The notes under the pieces: generated by a model
The model's input: the letters and a program-made list of their open reading frames with translations, nothing else
The model's database searches: none
What the model was told of the DNA's origin: nothing
Source: Sulfurospirillum diekertiae
GTDB lineage: Bacteria > Campylobacterota > Campylobacteria > Campylobacterales > Sulfurospirillaceae
Assembly: GCF_002309535.1 (NCBI RefSeq)
Contig: NZ_CP023275.1
Coordinates: 2,356,001 to 2,420,000 of the forward strand
Length of the DNA stretch: 64,000 nt
Direction: 5' to 3'
Position numbers and translations under genes: made by a program
Shown: positions 44,348-53,072 of the stretch, in pieces
Numbering within the stretch: position 1 is the stretch's first letter
Layout: every line of letters begins with the position of its first letter

Positions 44348-44821
44348 ATGAAACACTCGTTTGATCCCATTTATGATACCAACTCGAAAGTGCTTATTTT
44401 AGGTACTTTTCCTTCCGTTAAGTCACGTGAACAAAACTTTTATTATGGACATCCACAAAACCGTTTTTGGAAAGTGATTGCCGCATTAACCCACACGCCA
44501 CTGCCGATAAGCATTGAAGAAAAAAAAGCAATGTTGTTACATCATGGCATTGCACTTTGGGATGTGATTGAAAGTTGTGATATCACAGGCTCAAGCGATA
44601 GTAGTATTAAAAATGTGGTGCCGATGGATTTTTCGAACATACTCCATCACACTCCTATAACCCACATTTATGCCAATGGAGCTACCGCGTTTAAACTCTT
44701 CCAAAAATACTGTGAAACCACCACAGGCATCAACATCATTAAACTTCCATCCACGAGTCCTGCCAATGCTGCCTTTTCGTTCGAAAAACTCTTACACGAA
44801 TGGAGCATTCTCAAAATATAA
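44348..44821 (+). CDS. DNA-deoxyinosine glycosylase (UDG family 6)
   Basis: 157 residues of the uracil-DNA-glycosylase superfamily: VLILGTFPSVKSREQNFYYG (GTFPS motif) and IIKLPSTSPANAAF (the second active-site loop). The pattern matches the hypoxanthine-DNA glycosylase group. It would excise deaminated adenine. The end runs close to the EAL gene's promoter. Confidence 0.82.
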   Translation: MKHSFDPIYDTNSKVLILGTFPSVKSREQNFYYGHPQNRFWKVIAALTHTPLPISIEEKKAMLLHHGIALWDVIESCDITGSSDSSIKNVVPMDFSNILHHTPITHIYANGATAFKLFQKYCETTTGINIIKLPSTSPANAAFSFEKLLHEWSILKI

Positions 44822-44855
44822 ATAGTATCTTTGATTTTTTTAATCAGCCCCGTGT

Positions 44856-44861
44856 TATAAT
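44856..44861 (+). promoter_or_regulatory. Extended -10 promoter of the EAL gene
   Basis: TGTTATAAT with TTGATT about 19 bases upstream. The start point near 44868 gives a short leader before the GTG start at 44890. Confidence 0.55.
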
Positions 44862-44889
44862 AGAAATCATACTATTGAAGGAATTATGC

Positions 44890-46077
44890 GTGGTTTATGA
44901 GCTTATACAAGACAACCGTATTCACATCCATTTTCAACCGATTGTCTCTATCCGCAGTGCCAAAGTCATTGGGTATGAAGCACTGATGCGCGCCTTTGAT
45001 GAAAACAATGAACCCCTCTCCCCTATCTTTGTTTTTGAGCAAGCCAAAAGCGAAAACCTCACGTTTGAACTTGATAAGTACGCACGGATTAAGGCATTAG
45101 AGCGTTTTAAGTCCATTTTAGATGCCAATAACGAAGTGCTCTTATTTCTCAATTTTGAATCTCACCTGCTTGATAGCCATATTAGCTTTGCCGACTTTGC
45201 TTTTTACACTCTTGCCAATGATCTTGGCATTCCTCCTTCGCGTATTGTGATTGAGATCAAAGAGTACCAAATCAAAGACAGTGAACGTCTCAAACAGTTC
45301 TGTGATTTTTACAAAGACCATGGCTTTCTGATTGCTCTTGATGATTTTGGCGCAGGTAATGCCAACTTTGACCGCATCTCTACGGTTCGCCCCCATATTG
45401 TCAAAGTCGATCGTTCCATCGTTTTTAATGTACATAATAATTTCATTCACAAAGAGATTTTAAAATCCATCGCCAATATGTGCTTTAATATCGGTGCACT
45501 CGTCCTTGCAGAAGGGGTTGAAGAAGAAGAGGAGATCTTACGCTCTTTAAAACTTGATATCGACCTCTTTCAAGGTTTTTGGTTTGCCAGACCCAGTGCC
45601 ACGATTTGTGACAAAACCCTTTTAGATAAAAAAATTACCTACATTGGAGAGAAGCACACCCAAAATGTTAAAACGTCCATGCAACACAAAGAATTCTTAA
45701 TCGAAAGTGCTAAAGCCTATACCCATACAATTATTGAGTCTATTAAAACAACCCATCAAACGAATCTTTTTGATTTTCTGAAAAAATTTGACATCATTGA
45801 AGCCATTTATTGCATTAATGCCACTACAGGCATACAAGAGGGTAACACCTTTATCAGTGCCGATACCAACGAGTTTTTCCAACCTGCACGAGATGGTGAC
45901 AATCATGCGCTCAAAGAGTATTTTTACATTACTAAAGAATCAAAACGGGGCAATTATCTCAGTCAAAAGTACATTTCCCGTGCATCGGGTCGCATGTGTC
46001 GTACTTTTGCTCAAAAATTTGTCTTAGATAACCATGAACACATTCTCTGTTTGGATCTTAAAGTACAAACGCTTTAG
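44890..46077 (+). CDS. EAL-domain c-di-GMP phosphodiesterase with C-terminal Cache-like domain
   Basis: 395 residues from a GTG start with AAGGA 7 bases upstream; the open frame reaches further back but crosses the promoter. The EAL domain has IHFQPIVSIRSAKVIGYEALMR, IVIEIKEYQ, ALDDFGAGNANF, VKVDRSIV and LAEGVEEEEE, so the catalytic residues look complete. The C-terminal 130 residues (YISRASGRMCRTFA) resemble a cytoplasmic Cache/YkuI-C type sensor. It should degrade the c-di-GMP made by the cyclases in this window. Its 3' end overlaps apbE by 20 bases. Confidence 0.88.
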   Translation: MVYELIQDNRIHIHFQPIVSIRSAKVIGYEALMRAFDENNEPLSPIFVFEQAKSENLTFELDKYARIKALERFKSILDANNEVLLFLNFESHLLDSHISFADFAFYTLANDLGIPPSRIVIEIKEYQIKDSERLKQFCDFYKDHGFLIALDDFGAGNANFDRISTVRPHIVKVDRSIVFNVHNNFIHKEILKSIANMCFNIGALVLAEGVEEEEEILRSLKLDIDLFQGFWFARPSATICDKTLLDKKITYIGEKHTQNVKTSMQHKEFLIESAKAYTHTIIESIKTTHQTNLFDFLKKFDIIEAIYCINATTGIQEGNTFISADTNEFFQPARDGDNHALKEYFYITKESKRGNYLSQKYISRASGRMCRTFAQKFVLDNHEHILCLDLKVQTL

Positions 46078-46885
46078 ACATATGTTTGGGTAAACTCAAC
46101 GTCGGATTGACTAAAAGTGCGGTACTCCAAACACCTGCATCCACCGTTGTTGGAGCAATAATACTCATTTGAGCATACCTCTGTTCACTGTGAGGTGAGA
46201 TAATATGCGAAAAGCGGTGTTCCTCAATCGCCGTATAACGTTTGGAATGCCCCGACGTACACAGTGATGCATCTCTTAACATTACCGTTGCGACATTCAC
46301 ATCAGGCTTTTTGGGGTCTTGAATACCAATACACCAAGGCTCATCATGGCACATTCCATACGCCGCAATATCGCCTCCAAAATTCACCAAGGCTGAGCTA
46401 ATTCCCATCGTTTGAAGTCGCATGATGGTCTGATCTACCGCATACTCTTTGACAATACCTCCCAAATCAATCTGCGTATAAGGATTTGAAAAATAAAGCC
46501 TCTCACCTTCAAGGCTTAATGCAGTAAAGTTAGCAAAAGGTGTTAATTTAGCACTTATCGCTTGGTATTCGTGCAATGAAATTGCTTTTTGCGCTTGTTT
46601 GAGTGTTCCAGCAAGAGCAATATCAAAAGCACCTTGCGTTAGACGTGCATAAAACAACGCTAACGCTAAAAGGGCGGAAAGCTCTTTGCTAAGAGTGAAG
46701 GTATCGCTTTGACGGTGGTTGATAGCATAAATTTCGGAGGTAACATCAAAAAAACTGTACTGTTTTTGCAGGTATTTGACATCTGTTAACAAAGAAGCAA
46801 GGATGCGATCTCCCTCTTCTTTGGTTGCAACGTCAAATTGAAGTTCACACGGTGTTGTAAAGGCTGAAAAATGAGCGATATACAC
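46058..46885 (-). CDS. apbE: FAD:protein FMN transferase
   Basis: 275 residues. YTQIDLGGIVKEYAVDQ, ALVNFGGDIAAYG and the Thr/Asp-containing IIAPTTVDAGVWSTALLV end are ApbE blocks. No obvious lipoprotein signal is visible, so it may act in the cytoplasm or be exported another way. It attaches FMN covalently to proteins, for example of NQR/RNF complexes or flavin-based reductases. Confidence 0.87.
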   Translation of the reverse strand: MYIAHFSAFTTPCELQFDVATKEEGDRILASLLTDVKYLQKQYSFFDVTSEIYAINHRQSDTFTLSKELSALLALALFYARLTQGAFDIALAGTLKQAQKAISLHEYQAISAKLTPFANFTALSLEGERLYFSNPYTQIDLGGIVKEYAVDQTIMRLQTMGISSALVNFGGDIAAYGMCHDEPWCIGIQDPKKPDVNVATVMLRDASLCTSGHSKRYTAIEEHRFSHIISPHSEQRYAQMSIIAPTTVDAGVWSTALLVNPTLSLPKHMSKAFVL

Positions 46886-46896
46886 CGTGTTAAATT

Positions 46897-47361
46897 TTAG
46901 GCGATAAGGCTTGCGTTGCTGCTTGTGGTTGTATCGGTGCTGCCGTATGCTGCCAAAATCTTTTGTAACAAGCTTGATTGCAAATCTTCAATTGATTTTT
47001 TAGTGGATGTTTGCGTTGCAGAAGCATCATCCGATGACTGAGCTTGTTTTAAAGCGCTTAAAAGCTCATCCGAGCTGATCGTACCATCTTTGTTGGTGTC
47101 AAGAGCACTAAAGATTTGATCGGCATTGCTAGAACTTGTACTGGTATTGCTTGAATTACCCGACAATGAATCAATAGCTTGCTGAAATTCCGACTTATCA
47201 ATGCTGTTGTTATTGTTGGTATCCATTGATGTCATCAGTGTTGATGCCATCTGGCTCATAACATTGCCAAAATCTTGTGATGATGAGGACATGCTACTTG
47301 CACTGCTTTGACTATGAACATTACTGCTATAAGATGACGTAAGACTATTGCCGATTGTCAT
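46897..47361 (-). CDS. EF-hand calcium-binding protein, Ser/Asn-rich
   Basis: 154 residues. Two good EF-hand loops: DTNNNNSIDKSEF and DTNKDGTISSDEL, with oxygen ligands at the normal positions. The remainder is rich in Ser, Thr and Asn (SSYSSNVHSQSSASSMSSSS), as in secreted or surface proteins, though no classical signal peptide is seen. Function unknown. Immediately upstream of apbE in the same direction. Confidence 0.75.
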   Translation of the reverse strand: MTIGNSLTSSYSSNVHSQSSASSMSSSSQDFGNVMSQMASTLMTSMDTNNNNSIDKSEFQQAIDSLSGNSSNTSTSSSNADQIFSALDTNKDGTISSDELLSALKQAQSSDDASATQTSTKKSIEDLQSSLLQKILAAYGSTDTTTSSNASLIA

Positions 47362-47443
47362 ATGAAACTCCTCTTTACTGCCATAAAACTTTTACACTAT
47401 TTTACAGCAACAATAGTAACTGAAAAGTAACAAAAGACTCTTA

Positions 47444-48211
47444 TTACGCATAATACGCTAAAAGAGCCACCCCAAAAAAAATACGATAAATACCAAAAGA
47501 GACAAAGGTATAATTTTGTAAAAATCGTACAAAGAGTTTGATGGTAAAATACGCGGTAATAAATGCTACCACAAATCCAACCCCTAAAACGATGAGATTG
47601 TCAACATTAAATTCGTTATAATTTTTAACAATACTATATCCTGTTGCAGCACTCATAACAGGAAAAGCGAGTAAAAAGGAAAACTCCGCACTGGCTTTGC
47701 GTGTCAATCCTACAAACATAGCGCCCAAGATAGTTGAACCAGCCCTACTTGTTCCAGGAACCAGTCCTGCAAGTTGTGCTAAACCAATGAGAAATGCCTG
47801 TTTATAGCTTACTTTTTCAACATCATTGATAAAATGCTCTTTGGGTTTATAGTACTTCTCCGCAATTAAGAAAATCACACCGCCCACAATAAACATCGTC
47901 GCAACAATTTCAACACTAAAAAGCGTTTTAATCTGTTTTGCAAATAAAAATCCAACGATACCAATCGGTAAAAATGCGACTGCAAGTTTCTTCCAAAGTT
48001 CTATTTTTTTGAGCGTAAACTTCTCTTTGTACGCTAAAACAACTGCCATAATGGCCGCAAACTGAATGATAATCTCATACGCCTTCGTAACCGTGTCCTG
48101 TTTAATGCCTAAAAAATCTGCCGTAACGATCATATGCCCCGTTGAAGAAACAGGCAAAAACTCAGTGAAACCCTCTACGATTCCCATAATAATTGATTGC
48201 AAAATATCCAC
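47444..48211 (-). CDS. uppP: Undecaprenyl-diphosphatase
   Basis: 255 residues from a GTG at 48211 preceded by TAGGA; an upstream in-frame ATG (48256) would add a poorly conserved segment. GFTEFLPVSSTGHMI and LVPGTSRAGSTI are the BacA/UppP active-site blocks, and about eight membrane helices are present. It recycles the lipid carrier for peptidoglycan and gives bacitracin tolerance in other species. Confidence 0.92.
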   Translation of the reverse strand: MDILQSIIMGIVEGFTEFLPVSSTGHMIVTADFLGIKQDTVTKAYEIIIQFAAIMAVVLAYKEKFTLKKIELWKKLAVAFLPIGIVGFLFAKQIKTLFSVEIVATMFIVGGVIFLIAEKYYKPKEHFINDVEKVSYKQAFLIGLAQLAGLVPGTSRAGSTILGAMFVGLTRKASAEFSFLLAFPVMSAATGYSIVKNYNEFNVDNLIVLGVGFVVAFITAYFTIKLFVRFLQNYTFVSFGIYRIFFGVALLAYYA

Positions 48212-48286
48212 AAAAAATCCTACATGTAAAATAAAAAAAGATTGTAACATAAGCAATGTTATAATCTTTTTTAGGCACTAAAACTT

Positions 48287-48298
48287 TTTACATGTAAA
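48287..48298. repeat. Perfect TTTACATGTAAA palindrome, intergenic
   Basis: Between divergent uppP and the flavin reductase gene. Its right arm continues into the AAAGGA ribosome binding site of the reductase. Confidence 0.9.
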
Positions 48299-48307
48299 GG
48301 AAAACCT

Positions 48308-48880
48308 ATGCTTTTAGATTTCTCAAAACTTGACACCACCAACATCTATAAACTCATCTCCAACACCGTCACCCCACGTCCTATTGCATGGATCAGCACC
48401 GAACACAATGGCATCACCAACCTTGCCCCTTTTAGCTATTTTATTCCCCTCTCTTCCGAGCCTCCGATGCTCATTGTCTCCATCGGTAAAAAAGAAGACG
48501 GTAGCCCCAAGGATACGCTGGCTAACTTTTTGAATGGCTCGAGAGCAACGATCAATTTTGTCTCCAAAGAGCTCAAAGATGTCATGAGCCAAAGTGCGAC
48601 GTCACTTGCGTATGAGCAGAGCGAATTTGAGCAATTTGGCATTAGCGGACACAAAGTGTTGCCAAACTACCCGATGGTTGTGGAAGGAACACATGCTGTG
48701 TTCTTTTGCAGTTTTGTCAAAACTATGCCCATCGAAGGCAGTGAAACCACACCGTGTTTGCTGCTTGTGGAGTACGCATATTACGCTGATGGTGTCATTG
48801 ACAAAGCTTTACATGTAAAGCTGGATAACATAGGACGCGTAGGCTCAAAATTTTTGGTCGATGGCTCGCTCGTATTATAA
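48308..48880 (+). CDS. Flavin reductase-like FMN-binding protein
   Basis: 190 residues: TPRPIAWISTEHNGITNLAPFSYF and PPMLIVSIGKKEDGSPKDTLANF are the FMN-binding blocks of the flavin reductase/flavoredoxin family. It may transfer electrons or reduce free flavin. Partner unknown. A perfect palindrome at 48808 lies inside. Confidence 0.85.
   Translation: MLLDFSKLDTTNIYKLISNTVTPRPIAWISTEHNGITNLAPFSYFIPLSSEPPMLIVSIGKKEDGSPKDTLANFLNGSRATINFVSKELKDVMSQSATSLAYEQSEFEQFGISGHKVLPNYPMVVEGTHAVFFCSFVKTMPIEGSETTPCLLLVEYAYYADGVIDKALHVKLDNIGRVGSKFLVDGSLVL
48808..48819. repeat. Perfect TTTACATGTAAA palindrome inside the flavin reductase gene
   Basis: Read as Leu-His-Val-Lys. Confidence 0.85.
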
Positions 48881-48958
48881 ACTTAAATAAAAATAATTTT
48901 TAAAGATTAAACTTTTTTTAATGTCGAGTCGATTACAATACATTCATAATTGCTGTTA

Positions 48959-48973
48959 GTCTAAGGCTTAGAC
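48959..48973. promoter_or_regulatory. Perfect inverted repeat before the double-cubane gene
   Basis: GTCTAAGGCTTAGAC: two 6-base arms around GGC, about 85 bases before the ATG. It could be an operator or a small hairpin. A TACAAT box lies about 20 bases upstream. Confidence 0.4.
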
Positions 48974-49009
48974 GTACATGAAGTAGCATCTTTTTTTCTG
49001 CTTACCCTC

Positions 49010-49021
49010 TTTACATGTAAA
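49010..49021. repeat. Perfect TTTACATGTAAA palindrome, intergenic
   Basis: 35 bases before the double-cubane protein ATG, preceded by CCCTC as at 56863 and TCCTC at 51168. Confidence 0.9.
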
Positions 49022-49056
49022 CTCCACAGCACTACATTTTCATACAAGGAAAGACA

Positions 49057-50376
49057 ATGGGTGTTGAACTCCATAAAGATTTACTCTCAAGTATCGGTGT
49101 TGACGTAGAGCGTCATGCAAAGATGATGGGCATGGGACTTGCAGGCTATCAAGCAGGTTTTATGAGCCAACCCAATCGCCCCAAAGCGATGGCGTATTTT
49201 GATTGGTTTATGAGCGAAATCCAAGCTGAGCGTATCGCTGAGATTAATGCGCTTAAAGCACAAAAAAAACCTGCCGTGGGGACGTTTTGTATCTTCGTCC
49301 CTGAAGAGATCGTCGTAGGTGCTGGTGGAGCATGTTTTGGGCTGTGTGGCGGAGCCAATCCTCCTATCGCGGACGCGGAGAGCGAACTGCCTCGTAACAT
49401 CTGCCCGCTCATCAAATCCGCATACGGTTTTAAACTCCAACACACCTGTGCGTACACACAATCCGCCGATTTTATCTACGGTGAGACCACCTGTGAAGCG
49501 AAGAAAAAAACATGGGAGCTTTTGGGAAAACATCACCCTGTGCATGTCATGAACATTCCGCATATGAAGCGCGAAAAAGATCTTAAAATGTGGCAAGAAG
49601 AGATCAAAGAGTTTAAAGAGCACATCGAAGAAGTCAGTGAGCGAAAACTCAGCCTTGCGGAGATGCTTGAGGGCGTTAAAGTCATCAACGCCAAACGCGA
49701 CGCGATGAAACGTCTTGACACACTTCGTGGTATGCACCCCGACATCATGCCTATTAGCGGCAAAGACGCGCTTTTCATCAGCCAAATGAGCTTTTTAGAT
49801 GATCCAAAACGCTTCACCGAAAAAGTAAATGAACTCTGTGATGAACTGGATGTTCGCATCAAAGGAAAAGTGAGCGTTTTTCCTGAAAATACGCCTCGTA
49901 TCATGGTTCTAGGCACACCTATCGCGCCACCAAACTGGAAACTTCACACCGCAGTTGAAGGATCAGGGGCGTGTATCATCAACGAAGAAGGCTGCATCGG
50001 ACATCGTTACTTTAAAGACAATGTGGACATCGAAGGTGTTCAAAGCGAGGACGAGCTTTACGAGCGTCTGATGAAACGCTACTCCAAAATCGACTGCGCT
50101 TGTTTCACGCCAAATACAGGCAGAACCGACAAAATCGTCCAAATGTATAAAGATAGAAAAGCCGATGGTGTGATTTATTACACGCTCTCTTTCTGCCACA
50201 CGTACAATGTCGAGTCTCACCTTGTAACCGAAGCACTCGCCAAAGAAGGCATTCCGTGCCTCGTCATTGAGTCGGATTACTCGCCAGAAGATGCTGGACA
50301 AATCAAAACCCGTGTTGAAGCCTTTTTGGAGAGCATCACGTTTAAACAAAAAGCCGAAGTGTTCGCAAACAAATAA
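49057..50376 (+). CDS. 2-hydroxyacyl-CoA dehydratase-family protein, double-cubane cluster type
   Basis: 439 residues. The fold blocks GTFCIFVPEEIVVGAGG, CFGLCGGANP and QHTCAYTQSADFIYGETTC belong to the HgdB/FldBC family of iron-sulfur proteins. It has 13 Cys in all (for example 93, 97, 131, 146, 306, 313, 347, 349). As a single-subunit version encoded with its own activator, it most resembles the double-cubane cluster proteins described from Carboxydothermus, whose physiological substrate is unknown. No CoA-transferase gene is nearby, which argues against an ordinary dehydratase. Coupled to the activator by a TAATG overlap. Confidence 0.82.
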   Translation: MGVELHKDLLSSIGVDVERHAKMMGMGLAGYQAGFMSQPNRPKAMAYFDWFMSEIQAERIAEINALKAQKKPAVGTFCIFVPEEIVVGAGGACFGLCGGANPPIADAESELPRNICPLIKSAYGFKLQHTCAYTQSADFIYGETTCEAKKKTWELLGKHHPVHVMNIPHMKREKDLKMWQEEIKEFKEHIEEVSERKLSLAEMLEGVKVINAKRDAMKRLDTLRGMHPDIMPISGKDALFISQMSFLDDPKRFTEKVNELCDELDVRIKGKVSVFPENTPRIMVLGTPIAPPNWKLHTAVEGSGACIINEEGCIGHRYFKDNVDIEGVQSEDELYERLMKRYSKIDCACFTPNTGRTDKIVQMYKDRKADGVIYYTLSFCHTYNVESHLVTEALAKEGIPCLVIESDYSPEDAGQIKTRVEAFLESITFKQKAEVFANK

Positions 50377-51134
50377 TGTTTTGGGGCGTAGATATAGGCT
50401 CAACCTATACAAAAATCATCGGCATTGGCAAAGAGCGGGAGATCGTCGATATGACGGTCATCCCGACCATCTTCAATCAAGACAAAATCGTGGGTGAGTA
50501 TCTAGCAGACAAAGAGGTTAAGATGCTCGTCGCCACAGGCTACGGACGGCATATGCTAGCAGATTCGCATGGCGCACCCGTCATCTCCGAGATCAAAGCC
50601 CACGCCAAAGGGGCGTACTTTTTTCATAACGACGTCAAAACCGTCATCGACTTAGGCGGACAAGACAGCAAAGTCATCAAAATGGGCGATGACGGTGGCT
50701 TTACCGACTTTCGCATGAACGACAAGTGTGCGGCAGGGACGGGCAAATTCTTAGAAATCGCCGCGAATCGTTTAGGCTTAGACATGCAAACCTTCGCCAA
50801 CGCAGGCTTTGAACACGACAAGGAACTGACCATTTCGAGCATGTGCGCTGTTTTTGCCGAATCTGAGGTCATCTCGCTGATCGCCAAAAAAGAAAGCTTA
50901 GCGAACATCTGCTATGGTGTGCACGAATCCATCGCCTCTAGGCTAGCGTCGATGGCGAAGAAATTTGTACTCAATCCAAACGACTGCATCGTCTTTAGCG
51001 GCGGTGGCGCACTCAATCCTTTTTTACATCACATGTTAGAGCTTAAACTCGAACGCAAAATCCTCATCCCAAAACACCCCCAACTTATGGGCGCAGTGGG
51101 AGCGGCACTTTCGGGGTTTGAGGTGGTAAATTAG
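50376..51134 (+). CDS. BadF/HgdC-type ATPase activator of the dehydratase-family protein
   Basis: 252 residues of the ASKHA ATPase fold: WGVDIGSTYTKIIGIG, IDLGGQDSKVIKMG and VFSGGGALNPF. The two Cys that bridge a [4Fe-4S] cluster across the dimer are in NDKCAAGTGKF and SMCAVFAESE. It drives low-potential electrons into the partner cluster using ATP. Its start overlaps the stop of the partner gene. Confidence 0.9.
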   Translation: MFWGVDIGSTYTKIIGIGKEREIVDMTVIPTIFNQDKIVGEYLADKEVKMLVATGYGRHMLADSHGAPVISEIKAHAKGAYFFHNDVKTVIDLGGQDSKVIKMGDDGGFTDFRMNDKCAAGTGKFLEIAANRLGLDMQTFANAGFEHDKELTISSMCAVFAESEVISLIAKKESLANICYGVHESIASRLASMAKKFVLNPNDCIVFSGGGALNPFLHHMLELKLERKILIPKHPQLMGAVGAALSGFEVVN

Positions 51135-51161
51135 AGCATCAGAATGATTTTTTGATGTTCT
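51133..51161 (+). terminator. Weak hairpin after the activator gene
   Basis: A 9-bp stem with one G-U pair (AGAGCATCA / TGATGTTCT) that begins in the stop codon. No strong T-run follows directly; CCTCTTT and a perfect palindrome come next. Confidence 0.35.
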
Positions 51162-51167
51162 ATCCTC

Positions 51168-51179
51168 TTTACATGTAAA
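51168..51179. repeat. Perfect TTTACATGTAAA palindrome, intergenic
   Basis: Between the converging activator and binding-protein genes, one base from the latter's stop codon. Confidence 0.9.
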
Positions 51180-51180
51180 G

Positions 51181-52251
51181 CTATCGTAGCAAGGTTTTTT
51201 CAGCGCCATCTAAAATCATCTTAATCTCATCATCCGATGCCCTATAGTGGTAAAACGTTTTGTAAAACTGCTTGACCTCTTGCTCCATCGAAATAGCTGA
51301 GAAGCGCTCGGGGTAAAACATTTTCCCAAGCCACAGTGGTTGCAAAGCACCCTCGGCACTGCGGACGGACCAGAGGTAAACACCTGTTGGCACGACATAG
51401 ACGCGCTTATTTTTGATTGCATCCAGTGTTTGAAAAGCGGGGTTATTCACGATCACATCGCGACTTGTGTTGCTATTGGTGATGATGACATCAGGATTCC
51501 AAACTAAAACCTGTTCAGCGTTGATGATCTTCACCATATCATTGGAGTCGATCGCGTAGTCACGCGCAACATTGTTCCCACCTGCGATTTTGATGTACTG
51601 CGCACCAATATCACTATCGTTGATTGTTGAGTAATTGCCTGCCGAAAAGTTAAGCGCCAAAACATTGAGTTTTTGGGAAATCGTGGAAGTGCGTCTTTCA
51701 ACCATTTGAAGCATCATTTCATAGTAGTCGTTGAATACTTGTGCTTTTTGAGGGGCATCGTCTCCTAAAATTTCGGCAATTAAACGAATACTCTCCTTGA
51801 TCTCCGCAATGGTGGCAAAGTTACTGATCTTAACAACAGCTATGCCTGAAGCTTTAAGTTGCGCAACATTGGCTTCACTGAGAAAAAACGATGTCGGTCC
51901 AAAAACAACTTGTGTTTTAGAAGCAATAAGTGATTCAATGCTTGAGGGAAGAGTAGTGCTTGAGCTGTTTTGCTTTAAAGAGGGGAAGATTTTGTAAAAC
52001 ATTTCAGAGAGTCTGGGAACACTGGAGGCTATTTTCTGCTCACCGCCCAACATACATGTCACTTGGGCAAAAGCACCAATCAGCGGTGTAACTCTTTTTA
52101 CATGTAAAGGAACAGCAACTTCTTTTCCATCGCTGTCTTTAACTATGCGAAACCCATCATCGGCGTAACTGAGCGAAGAACAAAGCAAACATACAAACAG
52201 TACAATGCCATGCAGTGCTCTCATTGTCTGTCTCAAAGTTTGATTTCGCAT
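51181..52251 (-). CDS. Periplasmic binding protein of the iron-complex/B12 type
   Basis: 356 residues. A signal peptide (ALHGIVLFVCLLCSSLSYA) precedes a two-lobed Peripla_BP_2 fold: FRIVKDSDGKEVAVPLHVKRV at the start and NPDVIITNSNTSRDV, VYVVPTGVYLW later. It should deliver a metal complex to an ABC importer, but no permease or ATPase gene is seen in the window. The start at 52251 is uncertain; 52263 and 52224 are also possible. It overlaps the methyltransferase gene. Confidence 0.82.
   Translation of the reverse strand: MRNQTLRQTMRALHGIVLFVCLLCSSLSYADDGFRIVKDSDGKEVAVPLHVKRVTPLIGAFAQVTCMLGGEQKIASSVPRLSEMFYKIFPSLKQNSSSTTLPSSIESLIASKTQVVFGPTSFFLSEANVAQLKASGIAVVKISNFATIAEIKESIRLIAEILGDDAPQKAQVFNDYYEMMLQMVERRTSTISQKLNVLALNFSAGNYSTINDSDIGAQYIKIAGGNNVARDYAIDSNDMVKIINAEQVLVWNPDVIITNSNTSRDVIVNNPAFQTLDAIKNKRVYVVPTGVYLWSVRSAEGALQPLWLGKMFYPERFSAISMEQEVKQFYKTFYHYRASDDEIKMILDGAEKTLLR
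52097..52108. repeat. Perfect TTTACATGTAAA palindrome inside the binding-protein gene
   Basis: Read as Leu-His-Val-Lys. Confidence 0.85.
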
Positions 52252-53069
52252 GGTTTCCACCACATAACGTAGGTTTTAGTTTTACGAAGTAAATGCACTC
52301 TACCATCATCTAAAATATTTAAATAGCGATCTACATTCATACGATACCGCTCTTCATGTTCTGGTAAAATGGTTCCTAAAAAACGCAAATCTTCATACGC
52401 CTCTTCATTGGAAGTGTAAAATCGTTCAAACCCATCATCCAAAACCACAACACTAGGATTTGCGCCCATGTCATAGATCATATTAAATGTCACATTATAA
52501 TCAAACATGCGCGCATCGGGACGTGGTTTGAGTAGTGGAATATCAGTGATGCCCTCTAAAAAATCGAGTTGAATTTCCCTAAGGCTTGGAGCATTGGCAA
52601 AGCTCATTACAAAGACATATTTGGTCGCAATTTGGTTAAGTTTGATAAGATCAAACATACCTACAGAGCGTGAAGCTACGGCAATATCATGCTTTCCAAT
52701 TTTTTCTACAGCATCCTCATCGAGCCAACTTTTAAACAGTGGCTTGACATTATCTAACCCCTCTTTTTTGACGTTGTACATGCAACGCTCTAACATTTTT
52801 TCATACGCATCCACGCAGGTGACAGATTTGGCTTTACGCGCCATTGGAACAGTTAATCTTCCAGGCCCACTGCCGATATCCACGACGGTATCTTCTTTTG
52901 TAATCAACATGGTATCGACCTGTTTTTGCGTAAATGCCTTTTCTAGCTTTGCCATACCATCGTACATCTCTGTGATTGTATTCCAATCAATCTCTGGCAT
53001 CTTAAGACCTCCTTGCATCGCAAAACGATTGCGATGCAGGAATTCCCAGTTTACTAAACCATTCATCAT
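52233..53069 (-). CDS. Class I SAM-dependent methyltransferase
   Basis: 278 residues. The SAM loop is VVDIGSGPGRLTVPMA, with VTCVDAYEKMLERC as the acidic loop. The C-terminal half (about 140-278) is not one I can assign. It sits between a TonB receptor gene and a periplasmic binding protein gene with tight spacing, so it may modify a metal chelate or corrinoid taken up by them, or sense it. No target can be read from the sequence. Confidence 0.8.
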   Translation of the reverse strand: MMNGLVNWEFLHRNRFAMQGGLKMPEIDWNTITEMYDGMAKLEKAFTQKQVDTMLITKEDTVVDIGSGPGRLTVPMARKAKSVTCVDAYEKMLERCMYNVKKEGLDNVKPLFKSWLDEDAVEKIGKHDIAVASRSVGMFDLIKLNQIATKYVFVMSFANAPSLREIQLDFLEGITDIPLLKPRPDARMFDYNVTFNMIYDMGANPSVVVLDDGFERFYTSNEEAYEDLRFLGTILPEHEERYRMNVDRYLNILDDGRVHLLRKTKTYVMWWKPCEIKL

Positions 53070-53072
53070 GAC

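Noticed and set aside
49087-49785. A 232-codon open frame on the minus strand within the double-cubane gene
   Set aside because: It lies wholly antisense to a well-conserved gene, has no recognisable motif, and is explained by the codon pattern of the real gene.
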